A stretch of DNA of 56,197 nt from Candidatus Zhuqueibacterota bacterium (GCA_963169875.1 CAUJEL010000157.1:1-56197), one strand, 5' to 3'; positions 7,625 to 16,424 are shown, counted from the stretch's first letter. Numbers and translations are program-made. Notes: generated by a model not told the origin, from the sequence alone.

Positions 7625-8968
7625 ATGAAAATCAAGATCACCCTTTTTTGCAGCTTTTTTATGTTTACCGTGCTTTTTTCGCAAATCCCGCCATCCGGTG
7701 AGGGTCTCAAGGGCAGCAAAAAGTATGATCAATTCGAAAAGCCTGAAGCCTGCAAAAGCTGTCACACCCATATTTATCAGCAATGGCGTCAGGCCATGAT
7801 GTCGCAATCTTACACCCATCACTGGGATGAGATCGAGTATTTTGATCTCGCTGTCCCTCATGCTGAAAAAGTACCCGGCCTGAAGGAACCGGTGGATGGC
7901 TGCAATGGCTGCCACACGCCCCTGGCATATATGGCAGGCGATGTGACGCCGCCGCGGCCCTCCGCCAACTCCCGTGCCAATGAGGGCGTGAGCTGTGATG
8001 TCTGTCATACCATCAGCGGCTGGGCCGGCGATGTGCCGCATAATTTCAGTTATATCTCTTCGCCGGGTCGGCGCAAATATGGCGCCAAACCCGGTCTTGT
8101 ATCTCCGCACCACGACACCGAAGCCTTGCCGCTTTATGAGCAGACTGAATACTGCGGCAACTGTCACAATGAAAAGAATCCTTATGGCATCTGGGTGAAA
8201 TCGACGCAGATCGAATGGAAAGAGGGTCCCTATGCCAGGGAAGATGTGCCTTGTCAGCGCTGTCACATGCCCAAAGCGTGGGGTAAAAACGCAACCATGG
8301 CGAAAGAAGATATGGTCGCGCAGCACCTTTTCCACGGCGCCCATGATGCCGGCAAAATAGCCGGGACCATCGAACTGCGCATTCATCCGGAAGAACATGA
8401 AATTCCCTATGATGGAACTGCCCACCTGCAAATTCAGCTCTTCAACGCCAAAACAGGTCACAAATTTCCAACCGGTTCCGTCGAAGACCGCATCGTCTGG
8501 CTGCATGTAACGGCCACAGATGCCAATGGCAAGGAATATCATCTCGCCGTGGATAAAAAAGGTTTCAGCGGCGAAGAATATACGATAGCCAGTGATGCAT
8601 TGGGATATCAGGATATGGGCATCCCCAAAGGCATCGCCAATTTCAAGGGTGTACAGCGCGACGGGGTTCCGGTTGGGGATCGCATCTTCCGTATGCCCTA
8701 TTTTGATGCTGAAGGCAATATCACCATCATGCAATGGAATACCAAAACGTTGGGCGTGGATTATCGCATCGGACCGCGAGAAACCAAAATTGAAACCTTC
8801 ACCTGGCCGCTTCCCGAAGATATCGCTCCCGGCCGGGTGGTAGTGACTGCGCAGCTCAACTACCAAAAACTGGTCAAGCCGGTGGCGGATTTTCTCGGCG
8901 TTCCAGAAGAAGAAAGCGAAATTATTCCGGTGAATTCAGCATCGACCTATTTTGAAGTCTATGAATAA
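7625..8968 (+). CDS. Secreted pentaheme c-type cytochrome (cytochrome c554-like)
   Basis: The 447-residue protein has a signal peptide (1-19) and five CxxCH heme sites: C43-H47 (CKSCH), C93-H97 (CNGCH), C124-H128 (CDVCH), C177-H181 (CGNCH) and C210-H214 (CQRCH). Spacing resembles the cytochrome c554/NrfB-like group. From about residue 235 a beta-sandwich domain follows, including the GHKFPTG motif (His may be a distal heme ligand) common in multiheme cytochromes. It should act in the periplasm or at the cell surface as an electron carrier. The start at 7625 has GGGGAGG 4 bases upstream and opens into the signal peptide; an in-frame start at 7583 would add 14 polar residues. The gap to the next gene is 16 bases, so they are co-transcribed. 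Whether it is an oxidoreductase or only a carrier cannot be told from sequence. Confidence 0.88.
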   Translation: MKIKITLFCSFFMFTVLFSQIPPSGEGLKGSKKYDQFEKPEACKSCHTHIYQQWRQAMMSQSYTHHWDEIEYFDLAVPHAEKVPGLKEPVDGCNGCHTPLAYMAGDVTPPRPSANSRANEGVSCDVCHTISGWAGDVPHNFSYISSPGRRKYGAKPGLVSPHHDTEALPLYEQTEYCGNCHNEKNPYGIWVKSTQIEWKEGPYAREDVPCQRCHMPKAWGKNATMAKEDMVAQHLFHGAHDAGKIAGTIELRIHPEEHEIPYDGTAHLQIQLFNAKTGHKFPTGSVEDRIVWLHVTATDANGKEYHLAVDKKGFSGEEYTIASDALGYQDMGIPKGIANFKGVQRDGVPVGDRIFRMPYFDAEGNITIMQWNTKTLGVDYRIGPRETKIETFTWPLPEDIAPGRVVVTAQLNYQKLVKPVADFLGVPEEESEIIPVNSASTYFEVYE

Positions 8969-8984
8969 AACGGCGAGGTGAGCC

Positions 8985-10199
8985 ATGAAACGAATCAACA
9001 TAATCATAATGATCTCTCTACTTCTTTTCGCAATGGATTGTTTCTTGAGCGCTGAAAAGAGCCATGCCATACCGGCGTTTGCCCGGCGTCACAATCTCTC
9101 CTGTTCGACCTGTCATGCGCCCATCCCCAAACTCAAACCCTATGGCGCCGATTTTGCGGGCGATGGCTTTATGATTCCGGAGGATGAAAAAGAACGGGAT
9201 TATATTTCGGCCGGAGATCCGCTGCTTCACCTCAACAAAACCTTCCCCATCGGAGTCCGCTTTGACGCCTACGCCATGCATGAGTCCGGTCAAACAGTTA
9301 AAAATGATCTGCAGTCTCCCTGGGGCATCAAGCTTCTTTCCGGAGGCACCTTGGGGCAACAAATCGGATATTATTTCTATTTCTATATGAGCGAACGCGG
9401 CGAGGTGGCGGGCATCGAAGACGCCTATGTCCATTTCAACGATGTTTTTTCAGCGCCTCTGGACATCATGGTGGGACAATTCCAGACCAGTGATCCTTTG
9501 ATGAAGCGCGAGCTGCGGCTTTCCTATGAAGATTACATGATCTACAAGCACAAGACTGGTTTATCGCACACCAATCTGGCCTATGATCGCGGTGTCATGC
9601 TGGTCTATGGCGTGGAACAAACCGGGACTGATCTGGTGCTCTCTTTTACCAATGGCAATGGCAAGAACACAGCCGATGAAATGACGGGTAAATTCGATAT
9701 GGATGCCCAAAAGAATCTCGGCTTCCGGGTGTTGCAGGGCATTGGCGAAACCATGAGCATTGGCGGTTTTTATTATCACGGCGAGGAGGTGCTGGACAGT
9801 GGAGAAGGTGAACGCAGCAACACCGTGACCTACTGGGGTCCGGATGTTAACGTCACGGCTGGTCCAGTGGAACTCACCGCCCAGTATCTGCAGCGCGTGG
9901 ATACCAATCCCTGGTTCGCAAGTACCGACCAGGAATTCAAGACCGATGGTGTGGTGGTGGAGTTGATTCTGGCGCCGCAGAAGGATCGCTCGCGATACTA
10001 TTTCACGGCGCTGTATAACAGCATCAAACAGAGCAGCGATGGGGCGATTGCCAGTGAGGCATTATTGACAGACTATGAAAGCGCCACGCTGAGCGCCACC
10101 TATCTGGTGCAACGCAACATGCGTCTCATGGCGGAATACACGCGCGATCTGGAAAACGCGCAAAATCGCATTATTTTTGGATTGATAAGCGGTTTCTAA
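8985..10199 (+). CDS. Outer-membrane monoheme cytochrome-porin fusion (Cyc2-like architecture)
   Basis: The 404-residue product has a signal peptide (about 1-28), then IPAFARRHNLSCSTCHAPIP with one heme site (C40, C43, H44) and KPYGADFAGDGF. The rest (about 75-404) is alternating hydrophobic/polar strands rich in Y, G and T, ending in phenylalanine, as in outer-membrane beta-barrels. This order (signal peptide, PAFAR..CxxCH..P.L..(F/Y)G, barrel) is that of Cyc2, the fused cytochrome-porin that takes electrons from iron in iron oxidisers, and of wider unstudied relatives. The length is slightly below typical Cyc2. Together with the upstream pentaheme cytochrome it could move electrons across the outer membrane. 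Iron as the substrate is not shown by the sequence. GAGGTGAGCC precedes the ATG. The stop overlaps the convergent methyltransferase stop by 4 bases. Confidence 0.8.
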   Translation: MKRINIIIMISLLLFAMDCFLSAEKSHAIPAFARRHNLSCSTCHAPIPKLKPYGADFAGDGFMIPEDEKERDYISAGDPLLHLNKTFPIGVRFDAYAMHESGQTVKNDLQSPWGIKLLSGGTLGQQIGYYFYFYMSERGEVAGIEDAYVHFNDVFSAPLDIMVGQFQTSDPLMKRELRLSYEDYMIYKHKTGLSHTNLAYDRGVMLVYGVEQTGTDLVLSFTNGNGKNTADEMTGKFDMDAQKNLGFRVLQGIGETMSIGGFYYHGEEVLDSGEGERSNTVTYWGPDVNVTAGPVELTAQYLQRVDTNPWFASTDQEFKTDGVVVELILAPQKDRSRYYFTALYNSIKQSSDGAIASEALLTDYESATLSATYLVQRNMRLMAEYTRDLENAQNRIIFGLISGF

Positions 10200-10948
10200 A
10201 CGTTTGATGGGGGTATGGATAACCGCTGACGCATGCATTCAGCAAGAATGATGGCCGCCGCGTGACTCAGAGAAAGAGAACCGATGTCGGCCATCATGGG
10301 AATTTTAACGAGGCGATCGCAGTGTTCGCGAACCGACGCGCTCAAGCCGCGCTTCTCCCCTCCCAGCGCCAGAAGTGTAGAATGGCTGAAGTCGGCTTCG
10401 TAGATGGTTTTTTGAGCATTGGCGATGCAGCCAAAAATGGTGATGCCCAGGTAGGACAATTTCGGCAGGACCCTGTTCGCCTGATCAAAAACATAGAGCG
10501 GCAGCCGTTCGAAAGCCCCTGAGGAGGCCCGGGAAACGGCTGCTGCATCAAAATCCCAAATATGCTTCTTGATTAAAACCGCTGTGATGCCGCAAGCTTC
10601 CGCTGATCTCAGAACAAATCCCAGATTCTGGCTGTCATCCACCCCTTCGAGCAGCAACAAAAATGATTGGCGAGGTCCAGCTGCAACCGCTTTGAACAGC
10701 TCTTCGATCGGCAGCGCCGGCTTTGGCGAGCACAGGGCGACCACACCGCCGTGGGTCTTTCCGTGGGCCATGGCATCGATCTCCTCTGCCGGTGTCAGTT
10801 TATAGGGGATATTTTGCTGCTCCGCCAGAGCGATCAGGGGTTGAATCGTCTCAGGATGCAGACCTGCGCGTAGAATCAACAGTTTGATTTTGCGATGCCG
10901 TGCGCGGAGCGCAGCCTCTACCGATATGCGGCCTTCAAGTAATTCCAT
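10196..10948 (-). CDS. rlmB: TrmH/SpoU-family RNA 2'-O-ribose methyltransferase (RlmB-like)
   Basis: This 250-residue SPOUT enzyme has an N-terminal substrate-binding domain (about 3-75; ELLEGRISVEAAL, KTHGGVVA) and a knotted catalytic domain (about 95-245). Motif 1 is DSQNLGFVLRSAEACG (105-120), motif 2 is ALGGEKRGLS (194-203), and motif 3 is IPMMADIGSLSLSHAA (216-231). RlmB methylates G2251 of 23S rRNA. Motif 3 departs from the usual SLNVSVAA: Asn is replaced by Ser and a Val by His, so cofactor binding or specificity may differ. It is the last gene of the dNK-PBP1A operon, 12 bases after the sugar kinase. The family is certain; RlmB versus a TrmH-like tRNA target is less so. Confidence 0.82.
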   Translation of the reverse strand: MELLEGRISVEAALRARHRKIKLLILRAGLHPETIQPLIALAEQQNIPYKLTPAEEIDAMAHGKTHGGVVALCSPKPALPIEELFKAVAAGPRQSFLLLLEGVDDSQNLGFVLRSAEACGITAVLIKKHIWDFDAAAVSRASSGAFERLPLYVFDQANRVLPKLSYLGITIFGCIANAQKTIYEADFSHSTLLALGGEKRGLSASVREHCDRLVKIPMMADIGSLSLSHAAAIILAECMRQRLSIPPSNV

Positions 10949-10960
10949 GCTCAGTCTCGT

Positions 10961-11878
10961 TTAACCGCCATGACAGGGCGGGTTTGGGGTCAGATCGGCC
11001 AAATCACGGGGATGCCAGTCCGGCACGGCGCCTGTTCGGGTGGCCACAAAAGCGCCAAGCCGGTTTGCATAATCCGCTATCTCTTCCAGTGAGCTTTTGT
11101 GCAGATATTTCAGCAGCAGTCCCGCGGCAAATGCATCTCCGCATCCGGTGGTGTCCACCGCAGCCACATTGAATCCGTTGTGAAGCAACTGAGTATTGCG
11201 ATTGTACAATTTGCACCCCAATTTGCCCCGAGTCACTGCGACGAGTTTGATGTCATAATCCACAAACAGTTGCCGGATGAAGGCAAGATCCCCAGACTGG
11301 GGAGATTTGGCGTTGAGGAGCAGGTTGAATTCATCCTCGTTCATTTTGAGGATATCGCAAGCGGATAATCCAAATTCGACGATCTCGGCCGTCTCCGCAT
11401 TCCAGCCGCGGAGATTGACATCGAAGAGTTTGACGGCTTGATGCGCAGCGCGGAGAAATGATTGGATGGCATTTCTGCTTTGGAGCGTTCTCTGTGCCAG
11501 GGTGCCGAAAAGCAGACCGTGCAACTGCGGTGCAATCCTTTGCCAGGCTGGATCAAAAGACAGCGCATCGAAAGCCACATCCTTGCTGCAGAGAAAGGAG
11601 GGTTGTCCGGATGCATCCAGCGTCACCGCGACCGTCCCTGTTTTCCGGACAGGATCCGTTTGCAGTCCAATCAGATCGATATTGCAGCGAAGCAGCTCTT
11701 TTTTTAAGGCAGTGCCGGGTTCATCATCCCCCACCCTGCTGCATAAAAAAGCATGGGCGCCAGCCTGTGCAATATGAGCAGCAAAATTTGCAGGGGCGCC
11801 GCCCTGGAATCTGCCTTGCGGATAGATATCCCAGAGGACTTCGCCGACGCCGGCTATTTTTAGGGGCTCGAGATTCAC
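10961..11878 (-). CDS. PfkB-family sugar kinase (fructokinase-like)
   Basis: The 305-residue kinase has the fructokinase-type start GVGEVLWDIYP (10-20) and GGAPANFA (26-33), a DVNLRG strand (153-158), and the ATP/catalytic motif DTTGCGDAF (242-250) with catalytic D248. The start pattern matches bacterial fructokinases that make fructose 6-phosphate, but substrate assignment within PfkB is uncertain. Its ATG overlaps the PBP1A stop as ATGA (11875-11878), so translation is coupled. The link between a sugar kinase and wall synthesis may be only operon packing. Confidence 0.78.
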   Translation of the reverse strand: MNLEPLKIAGVGEVLWDIYPQGRFQGGAPANFAAHIAQAGAHAFLCSRVGDDEPGTALKKELLRCNIDLIGLQTDPVRKTGTVAVTLDASGQPSFLCSKDVAFDALSFDPAWQRIAPQLHGLLFGTLAQRTLQSRNAIQSFLRAAHQAVKLFDVNLRGWNAETAEIVEFGLSACDILKMNEDEFNLLLNAKSPQSGDLAFIRQLFVDYDIKLVAVTRGKLGCKLYNRNTQLLHNGFNVAAVDTTGCGDAFAAGLLLKYLHKSSLEEIADYANRLGAFVATRTGAVPDWHPRDLADLTPNPPCHGG

Positions 11879-13833
11879 TGTTTTTTCAGGGCAACGGTAA
11901 CAAGAGAATCCCCTTCCGCCGATTCCAAGCCGGTATGAATATTGATCGTGGTGAAGGTGATGTTGTCGGGGATGGCAAAGTCGGATTGCGGGTGCTGGGC
12001 CAGCGCATTGCGCATGAACCGCGCCCAGATAGGCAGCGCGGAGCGCGAACCTGTCATGCCGCGGCGTTTGCCATCGCGCATGATGCGATTATCATCAAAA
12101 CCCACCCACACGGCGGTCACCAGATCCGGTGTAAATCCGACAAACCAGTTATCGCGGTAATCACTGGAAGTCCCTGTCTTGCCTGCGCAGGTCTTGGTGA
12201 AACCATTGCTGCGCACTGCAGCGCCGGTTCCATATTTTTCCACCACACCGCGCATCATATCCAGCAGCAGATAGCTGGTGGAGGCATCCACGACGCGCTG
12301 GTACCTGGGGATGGTCTCTTCGATGACCTCGCCTTCGCTGTTCTTGATAAGCGTGTACATCATGGGATGACGCCGGGTGCCGCCATTGGCAATAGTGGCA
12401 AAAGCGGCCGCCATCTCCAGAGGCGAAACGCCGGTAGCACCCAGAGCGAGTGAAAGATTGGGTTCGATATTGCTCTCGATGCCCATGTTTTTTGCCATGG
12501 TCACCACTTTTTCCGGTCCTGTTTCACTGATCAGTTTTGCAGCGACGACGTTGATGGAACGCATCAGCGCCCATTTGAGCGCGACAGGTCCTTGAAACGT
12601 GAAATCGATATTATCAGGCGACCAGTTTCCCGTGCCCGTTGGCAGGCTGATTTCCTCATCCACATAGATGGTGGCCGGGGAGACATCCAGTTTCAGCAGG
12701 GCTGTCATATAAATGAACGGTTTGAATGCTGAACCCGCGTGGCGGTTGTTGGCGACGGCGCGATTATAGGGCGCGCGGCGGAAATCGCGGCCCCCCACCA
12801 TGGCTTTCACCGCGCCGGTTGCAGGATCAATGGCGACCAGTGCGGCCTGGGGATAGTTCAGCTTCTCATCCCAGGTGGCCTTTTGATAGGACGGCAGGCC
12901 CATCAACTCATCGATCTGGGCAAGGCCGTCAAGTACCGCGCGCGTGGCTTCTAACTGGTACTTGTTATTGAGGGATGTATAGAAACGCAAGCCGCCATAG
13001 TTGACAGCCTCTGTGCCAAGCGTTTTGCTCACACGATTCTTGAGTTCATCGACAAAGTAATCGGAGGAGCCTTGCATCTTGTTGATGCGATCCGCCTTGA
13101 TTTCCTCCAGAAGGGCGAGCGCTTTTTCGTTTTCCGAGATAAAGCGTTCCTCGACCATTCGTTTGAGGACAAAGGTCAAGCGTTCTTTTGCCACATCCGC
13201 ATTGATCGAGGGATTATAGCGTGCAGGCCAACGCGGTATGCCTGCAAGCATGGCCGCTTCCGCCAGGGTTAATTCATTGGCGTGTTTGCCATAGTAGGTC
13301 TGGGCAGCGAGTTCCACGCCATATACGCCTGAACCAAAATTTATCTGGTTAATATACGCTTCGAGGATTTGCTCCTTGCTGAATTGTCTCTCGATCTGAA
13401 AAGCCACAAATATTTCCTTGATCTTTCGAGCCCAATCCCGTTCGAAACTGAAAAAAAGATTCTTGGCGAGCTGCTGGGTAATCGTGCTCCCTCCCTGCCG
13501 CACTCTGAAATGGATGATATTATCGATGATGGCGCGCAGCAGCGCCCTTTTGTTGATGCCATGGTGCGAATAAAAATTATGATCCTCCAGCGCGATAAAC
13601 GCCTGGACAACGTAGGGGGACATCTGATCAAGGTTGATGACTTCCCGATCAGCCAGGATCTTGGCGATTTGACCATCGTCGCCCAAAATATAGGTCGGAT
13701 TGTTCAAGGCAATTTCATTCAGATCATCCGGTATTCGTGGGAAGGTCAGTGTGTGAACCAACAGAAAAATGATGACCAAGGCGATTGCCAGTCCGAGGAG
13801 CACCCAGAGCGTTTTGGCGGCTGTATTAGTCAT
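11875..13833 (-). CDS. mrcA: Class A penicillin-binding protein 1A (transglycosylase/transpeptidase)
   Basis: This 652-residue bifunctional peptidoglycan synthase is anchored by one N-terminal transmembrane helix (about 8-28). The GT51 transglycosylase domain (about 50-230) has catalytic E83 in ALEDHNFYSHHG and QGGSTITQQLAKN (113-125). The transpeptidase domain (about 325-620) has S368xxK371 in AGSAFKPF, S426-I-N428 and K552-T-G554. It polymerises and cross-links glycan strands on the periplasmic face. It is shorter than the E. coli enzyme (about 850), lacking the extra OB-type domain, as is common in other phyla. It overlaps the upstream membrane-protein gene by 8 bases and the downstream kinase by 4, so it sits inside a tightly coupled operon. 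Confidence 0.93.
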   Translation of the reverse strand: MTNTAAKTLWVLLGLAIALVIIFLLVHTLTFPRIPDDLNEIALNNPTYILGDDGQIAKILADREVINLDQMSPYVVQAFIALEDHNFYSHHGINKRALLRAIIDNIIHFRVRQGGSTITQQLAKNLFFSFERDWARKIKEIFVAFQIERQFSKEQILEAYINQINFGSGVYGVELAAQTYYGKHANELTLAEAAMLAGIPRWPARYNPSINADVAKERLTFVLKRMVEERFISENEKALALLEEIKADRINKMQGSSDYFVDELKNRVSKTLGTEAVNYGGLRFYTSLNNKYQLEATRAVLDGLAQIDELMGLPSYQKATWDEKLNYPQAALVAIDPATGAVKAMVGGRDFRRAPYNRAVANNRHAGSAFKPFIYMTALLKLDVSPATIYVDEEISLPTGTGNWSPDNIDFTFQGPVALKWALMRSINVVAAKLISETGPEKVVTMAKNMGIESNIEPNLSLALGATGVSPLEMAAAFATIANGGTRRHPMMYTLIKNSEGEVIEETIPRYQRVVDASTSYLLLDMMRGVVEKYGTGAAVRSNGFTKTCAGKTGTSSDYRDNWFVGFTPDLVTAVWVGFDDNRIMRDGKRRGMTGSRSALPIWARFMRNALAQHPQSDFAIPDNITFTTINIHTGLESAEGDSLVTVALKKQ

Positions 13834-14704
13834 GGGCGACCTCCTTCACAGGCATGCTCAGACCATAGGATTGTGGTGCCACTTCATTGATGCCGGTAAT
13901 CAGGTAGCCAACGGCCAATTCACTCGCCTGAAGCGAATAGACTTCGGTGCTGTCTGGCGAGACCACTTCGAGGGCGACGATCACACTTCCCTCCGTTACA
14001 TTGGATGATATCCCGGCTTGCAGCAGTTTGGGTTCCCATTCCTCCCATTTTTGCGGATTATTGATGATCTGCAGCTGCAGGCGGACAGGCAATTTTTCGT
14101 AAGCAGCGAGAAACGTTTCCCGGTCAACAATCCTCCCTGCAAAGAGGGGATTTTCCTGCAGCCGTGGCGGCAACAGGTGGCGCGAATGGGGATCCAGGTA
14201 AACGTAGCGGTCGAGCAGGGGTTGTCCAAAGGGATCCATGAAAAGCAGCACCAGTTTATGCTCCGCCTGGGTTAGGCGTACGCTGTACCAGGCGCTGTTC
14301 TCTGACAAATCCTTGAGTATATACGGATCCACCAGTTGAGCGGCCTCCTCCGCCGGAAAATTCCGGTAAATGGAAAGAAAATCATATTTGGACATGGAAA
14401 GGTTTGATTTGTAGGCCAGAAAGGCGATCAAATCATCCAGAGAGTGTATGTAACGAAGATGAATAGGCTGCTGCCGCAGCGAATCGATTCGTGTCGTGGC
14501 CTGACGTTGCCCTTCCTGATCGCGCTCCTCCTCGGTCCAGAGCCGGCCGACTTTGGGCCGTTTATCATTGGTCCATAGCATGAATTGGCCAATGGTTATC
14601 TCGAGGATATCGAACACGCCTTCAAGAAAAAAAAGTACCATTAAAGCGATAAAAAGCACCTTATACTTTTTACAAAATTCGACGCACTTTGTCACAATGG
14701 GCAT
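13826..14704 (-). CDS. Hypothetical single-pass membrane protein in the PBP1A operon
   Basis: The 292-residue protein has one transmembrane helix (about 16-37) after a short basic cytoplasmic start. A mostly soluble, probably periplasmic region follows, with no motif I recognise. The region 60-75 is highly charged, and a helical part (80-180) has FLAYKSNLSMSKYDF and LDRYVYLDPHSRHLLPP. It sits between a site-2 protease gene (12-base gap) and PBP1A (8-base overlap). That placement suggests a membrane partner or regulator of the wall synthase or a substrate of the neighbouring protease, but this is only context. Confidence 0.7.
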   Translation of the reverse strand: MPIVTKCVEFCKKYKVLFIALMVLFFLEGVFDILEITIGQFMLWTNDKRPKVGRLWTEEERDQEGQRQATTRIDSLRQQPIHLRYIHSLDDLIAFLAYKSNLSMSKYDFLSIYRNFPAEEAAQLVDPYILKDLSENSAWYSVRLTQAEHKLVLLFMDPFGQPLLDRYVYLDPHSRHLLPPRLQENPLFAGRIVDRETFLAAYEKLPVRLQLQIINNPQKWEEWEPKLLQAGISSNVTEGSVIVALEVVSPDSTEVYSLQASELAVGYLITGINEVAPQSYGLSMPVKEVAHD

Positions 14705-14716
14705 GGCATGCTCCGT

Positions 14717-15589
14717 TCACAATTCAAAGGGAATCGGGGTAAACGATAATGCAAAGATGAGAAAGACCAGATATCCCAACCAGCGTCTCTGCGGATCAAG
14801 GGCTGTAAAATCATCCCATGGTGCAGGATGTTTTCGGCCAAACAGCACCAGCAGGGCGAAGAGAAGCGCATACCCGTTGTAGATGATTGCCAGGATACCG
14901 AGCGAAAGGAGAAAGAGATAGGTGACATACTTGCTGTTGTGCCCGAACAGAGCGTAGGCCACATGGCCGCCGTCCAGTTGGCCGATCGGCAGGAGATTCA
15001 GGGCGGTGACGAACAAACCAGCCCAGCCGGCATAGGCCAGTGGATGCAGCAGGATATCCTGTCCGTCGGCGAGCGGTCCGACCGCAAGCCAGGAAATGCC
15101 CTTAAACAGGAGTGATTCCCCCAAACTCAGGCCCGCCTCCGGCATTGAGCCTGTATTTATGACCTGGGACGCCTGCAGTCCGAAATAGATGACAGGAAGC
15201 GATATGGCCAATCCGGCCAGAGGTCCTGCTGCGCCGATATCAAAGAGTGCTTTTCGGCTTGGGATGACACCGCGCATGGATATCACTGCGCCCATGGTGC
15301 CAAATGGATTGGCGATGGGGAAAGGGATGAAATAGGGAAGCGTCGCCGGCACCCCGTATTTACGGCACATCAGATAATGGCCCATCTCATGGGCCATGAG
15401 GATGGAAATGATGGCGACACAATACCACAATCCTCCGGTTACATAGGTGGAGGCGATGGTTAACAACAGCAGGATAATATTGATATAAAGCTTGCCGACG
15501 CGATGCCAGGTTTGCGGCGGCATCGAATAATAGTTCGAATAGAAATAGGGTTGAGAATAGGTTGTATTATTTTGTGGTTGGTCTTGCAC
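14717..15589 (-). CDS. Site-2 protease family (M50) intramembrane metalloprotease
   Basis: The 290-residue polytopic protein has the zinc motif HEMGH (H67, E68, H71) in the second membrane segment and the third-ligand motif LLPIGQLDGGH with D206. It has about six to seven hydrophobic helices and no PDZ domain, so it belongs to the short S2P-like group rather than RseP. These enzymes cut transmembrane substrates such as anti-sigma factors. The N-terminal 30 residues are rich in Q, N and Y and probably cytoplasmic. It lies 27 bases after the deoxynucleoside kinase gene. Substrate unknown; the membrane protein encoded next is a candidate. Confidence 0.87.
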   Translation of the reverse strand: MQDQPQNNTTYSQPYFYSNYYSMPPQTWHRVGKLYINIILLLLTIASTYVTGGLWYCVAIISILMAHEMGHYLMCRKYGVPATLPYFIPFPIANPFGTMGAVISMRGVIPSRKALFDIGAAGPLAGLAISLPVIYFGLQASQVINTGSMPEAGLSLGESLLFKGISWLAVGPLADGQDILLHPLAYAGWAGLFVTALNLLPIGQLDGGHVAYALFGHNSKYVTYLFLLSLGILAIIYNGYALLFALLVLFGRKHPAPWDDFTALDPQRRWLGYLVFLIFALSFTPIPFEL

Positions 15590-15616
15590 GATAGATGCCC
15601 GTTTCCGTTTATGGGG

Positions 15617-16294
15617 TCATGGTTTATAGCGTTCATCGATATGCAATTGGTCTTTAATGGCTTGGCACAACGATGAGAATTGTTCCGGTTTTTTTTCAAA
15701 ATCATTGCTGTCAGCATCCACCACCAGGACGGGGATCGTGCCCTGGAGGTTATGAATCCAACGCTCATAGGCATCATTAAGTTCGAAAAGATATTCATTG
15801 GTGATGCGTTTCTCATACTCCCGGCCGCGTTTGCGAATACGCGAGATCAACGTCCACGTCGAAGCGCGCAAGTAGACGACGAGATGGGGTTTGCGTAAAT
15901 ACTCCGCCATGGTATAAAACAATTCGCGGTAATTATCATAATCGCGATCGCTCATGTACTTTTGTTTATGCAGGATGTAGGCAAAGATTTCAGCATCTTC
16001 ATAGATCGTCCGGTCCTGAACGCACGATTGCGGGCTGGCGGAAATCAGTTTTTGATCCATGAAACGACGCGACAGAAAATAGACTTGCAGATTGAAACTC
16101 CAGCGCGACATATCGGCATAAAAATCATCCAGATAGGGATTATCAATGACGCGTTCGTAATACGCTTTCCAGCCAAAGTGTTCGCTGATCATCTGCGTCA
16201 AAGTAGTCTTGCCAACGCCAATATTGCCAGCAATCGCCAGATAAAAGGGCGTTTTATCCTTTGACGCCGGCGAAGAGCTGTGGTGGTGCTGCAT
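15617..16294 (-). CDS. Deoxynucleoside kinase (deoxyadenosine/deoxycytidine kinase family)
   Basis: This 225-residue cytosolic enzyme transfers phosphate to deoxynucleosides for salvage. Seen: the P-loop AGNIGVGKTT (22-31), NPYLDDFY (with the YERVIDNPYL variant of the usual EPVxxNPYL), the DRTIYEDAEIF stretch carrying the conserved DR-E motif, and the lid region RIRKRGREYE. The start at 16294 has GAGGGTAACC upstream. An in-frame start at 16441 would overlap the radical SAM gene and add unrelated residues. The N-terminus (MQHHHSSSPA) is unusually His/Ser-rich. First gene of the operon leading to PBP1A. Confidence 0.88.
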   Translation of the reverse strand: MQHHHSSSPASKDKTPFYLAIAGNIGVGKTTLTQMISEHFGWKAYYERVIDNPYLDDFYADMSRWSFNLQVYFLSRRFMDQKLISASPQSCVQDRTIYEDAEIFAYILHKQKYMSDRDYDNYRELFYTMAEYLRKPHLVVYLRASTWTLISRIRKRGREYEKRITNEYLFELNDAYERWIHNLQGTIPVLVVDADSNDFEKKPEQFSSLCQAIKDQLHIDERYKP

Positions 16295-16352
16295 AGGGTT
16301 ACCCTCATTTTGCGGTATGAACGAATTCCGAATCGTTTTATTGGCACCTTCT

Positions 16353-16381
16353 ATACTATACAAATAATATGCAACGTTCAA
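16353..16381 (-). promoter_or_regulatory. Candidate promoter for the dNK-PBP1A operon
   Basis: Reading leftward, TTGAAC (16376-16381) is followed by TAGTAT (16353-16358) after 17 bases, or by TATAGT (16355-16360) after 15. It lies in the 130-base gap after the radical SAM gene, about 60 bases before the dNK ATG. Confidence 0.3.
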
Positions 16382-16383
16382 GG

Positions 16384-16413
16384 AAAATTTTTCATCGTTG
16401 GCAAAACTTTGCC
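16384..16413 (-). terminator. Weak hairpin after the radical SAM gene
   Basis: On the minus strand GGCAA/TTGCC (within 16400-16413) forms a small stem just after the radical SAM stop, with ATTTT about 10 bases further on. The T-run is distant, so termination may be partial. Confidence 0.3.
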
Positions 16414-16424
16414 CCGTCTCCTGT

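Noticed and set aside
7607-8866. A 419-codon open frame on the minus strand opposite the pentaheme cytochrome
   Set aside because: It lies wholly antisense to a gene with five heme motifs and a good ribosome site; its own product has no recognisable motif.
11458-12453. A 331-codon open frame on the plus strand across the sugar kinase and PBP1A genes
   Set aside because: It spans two well-supported opposite-strand genes and encodes low-complexity Arg/His-rich sequence.
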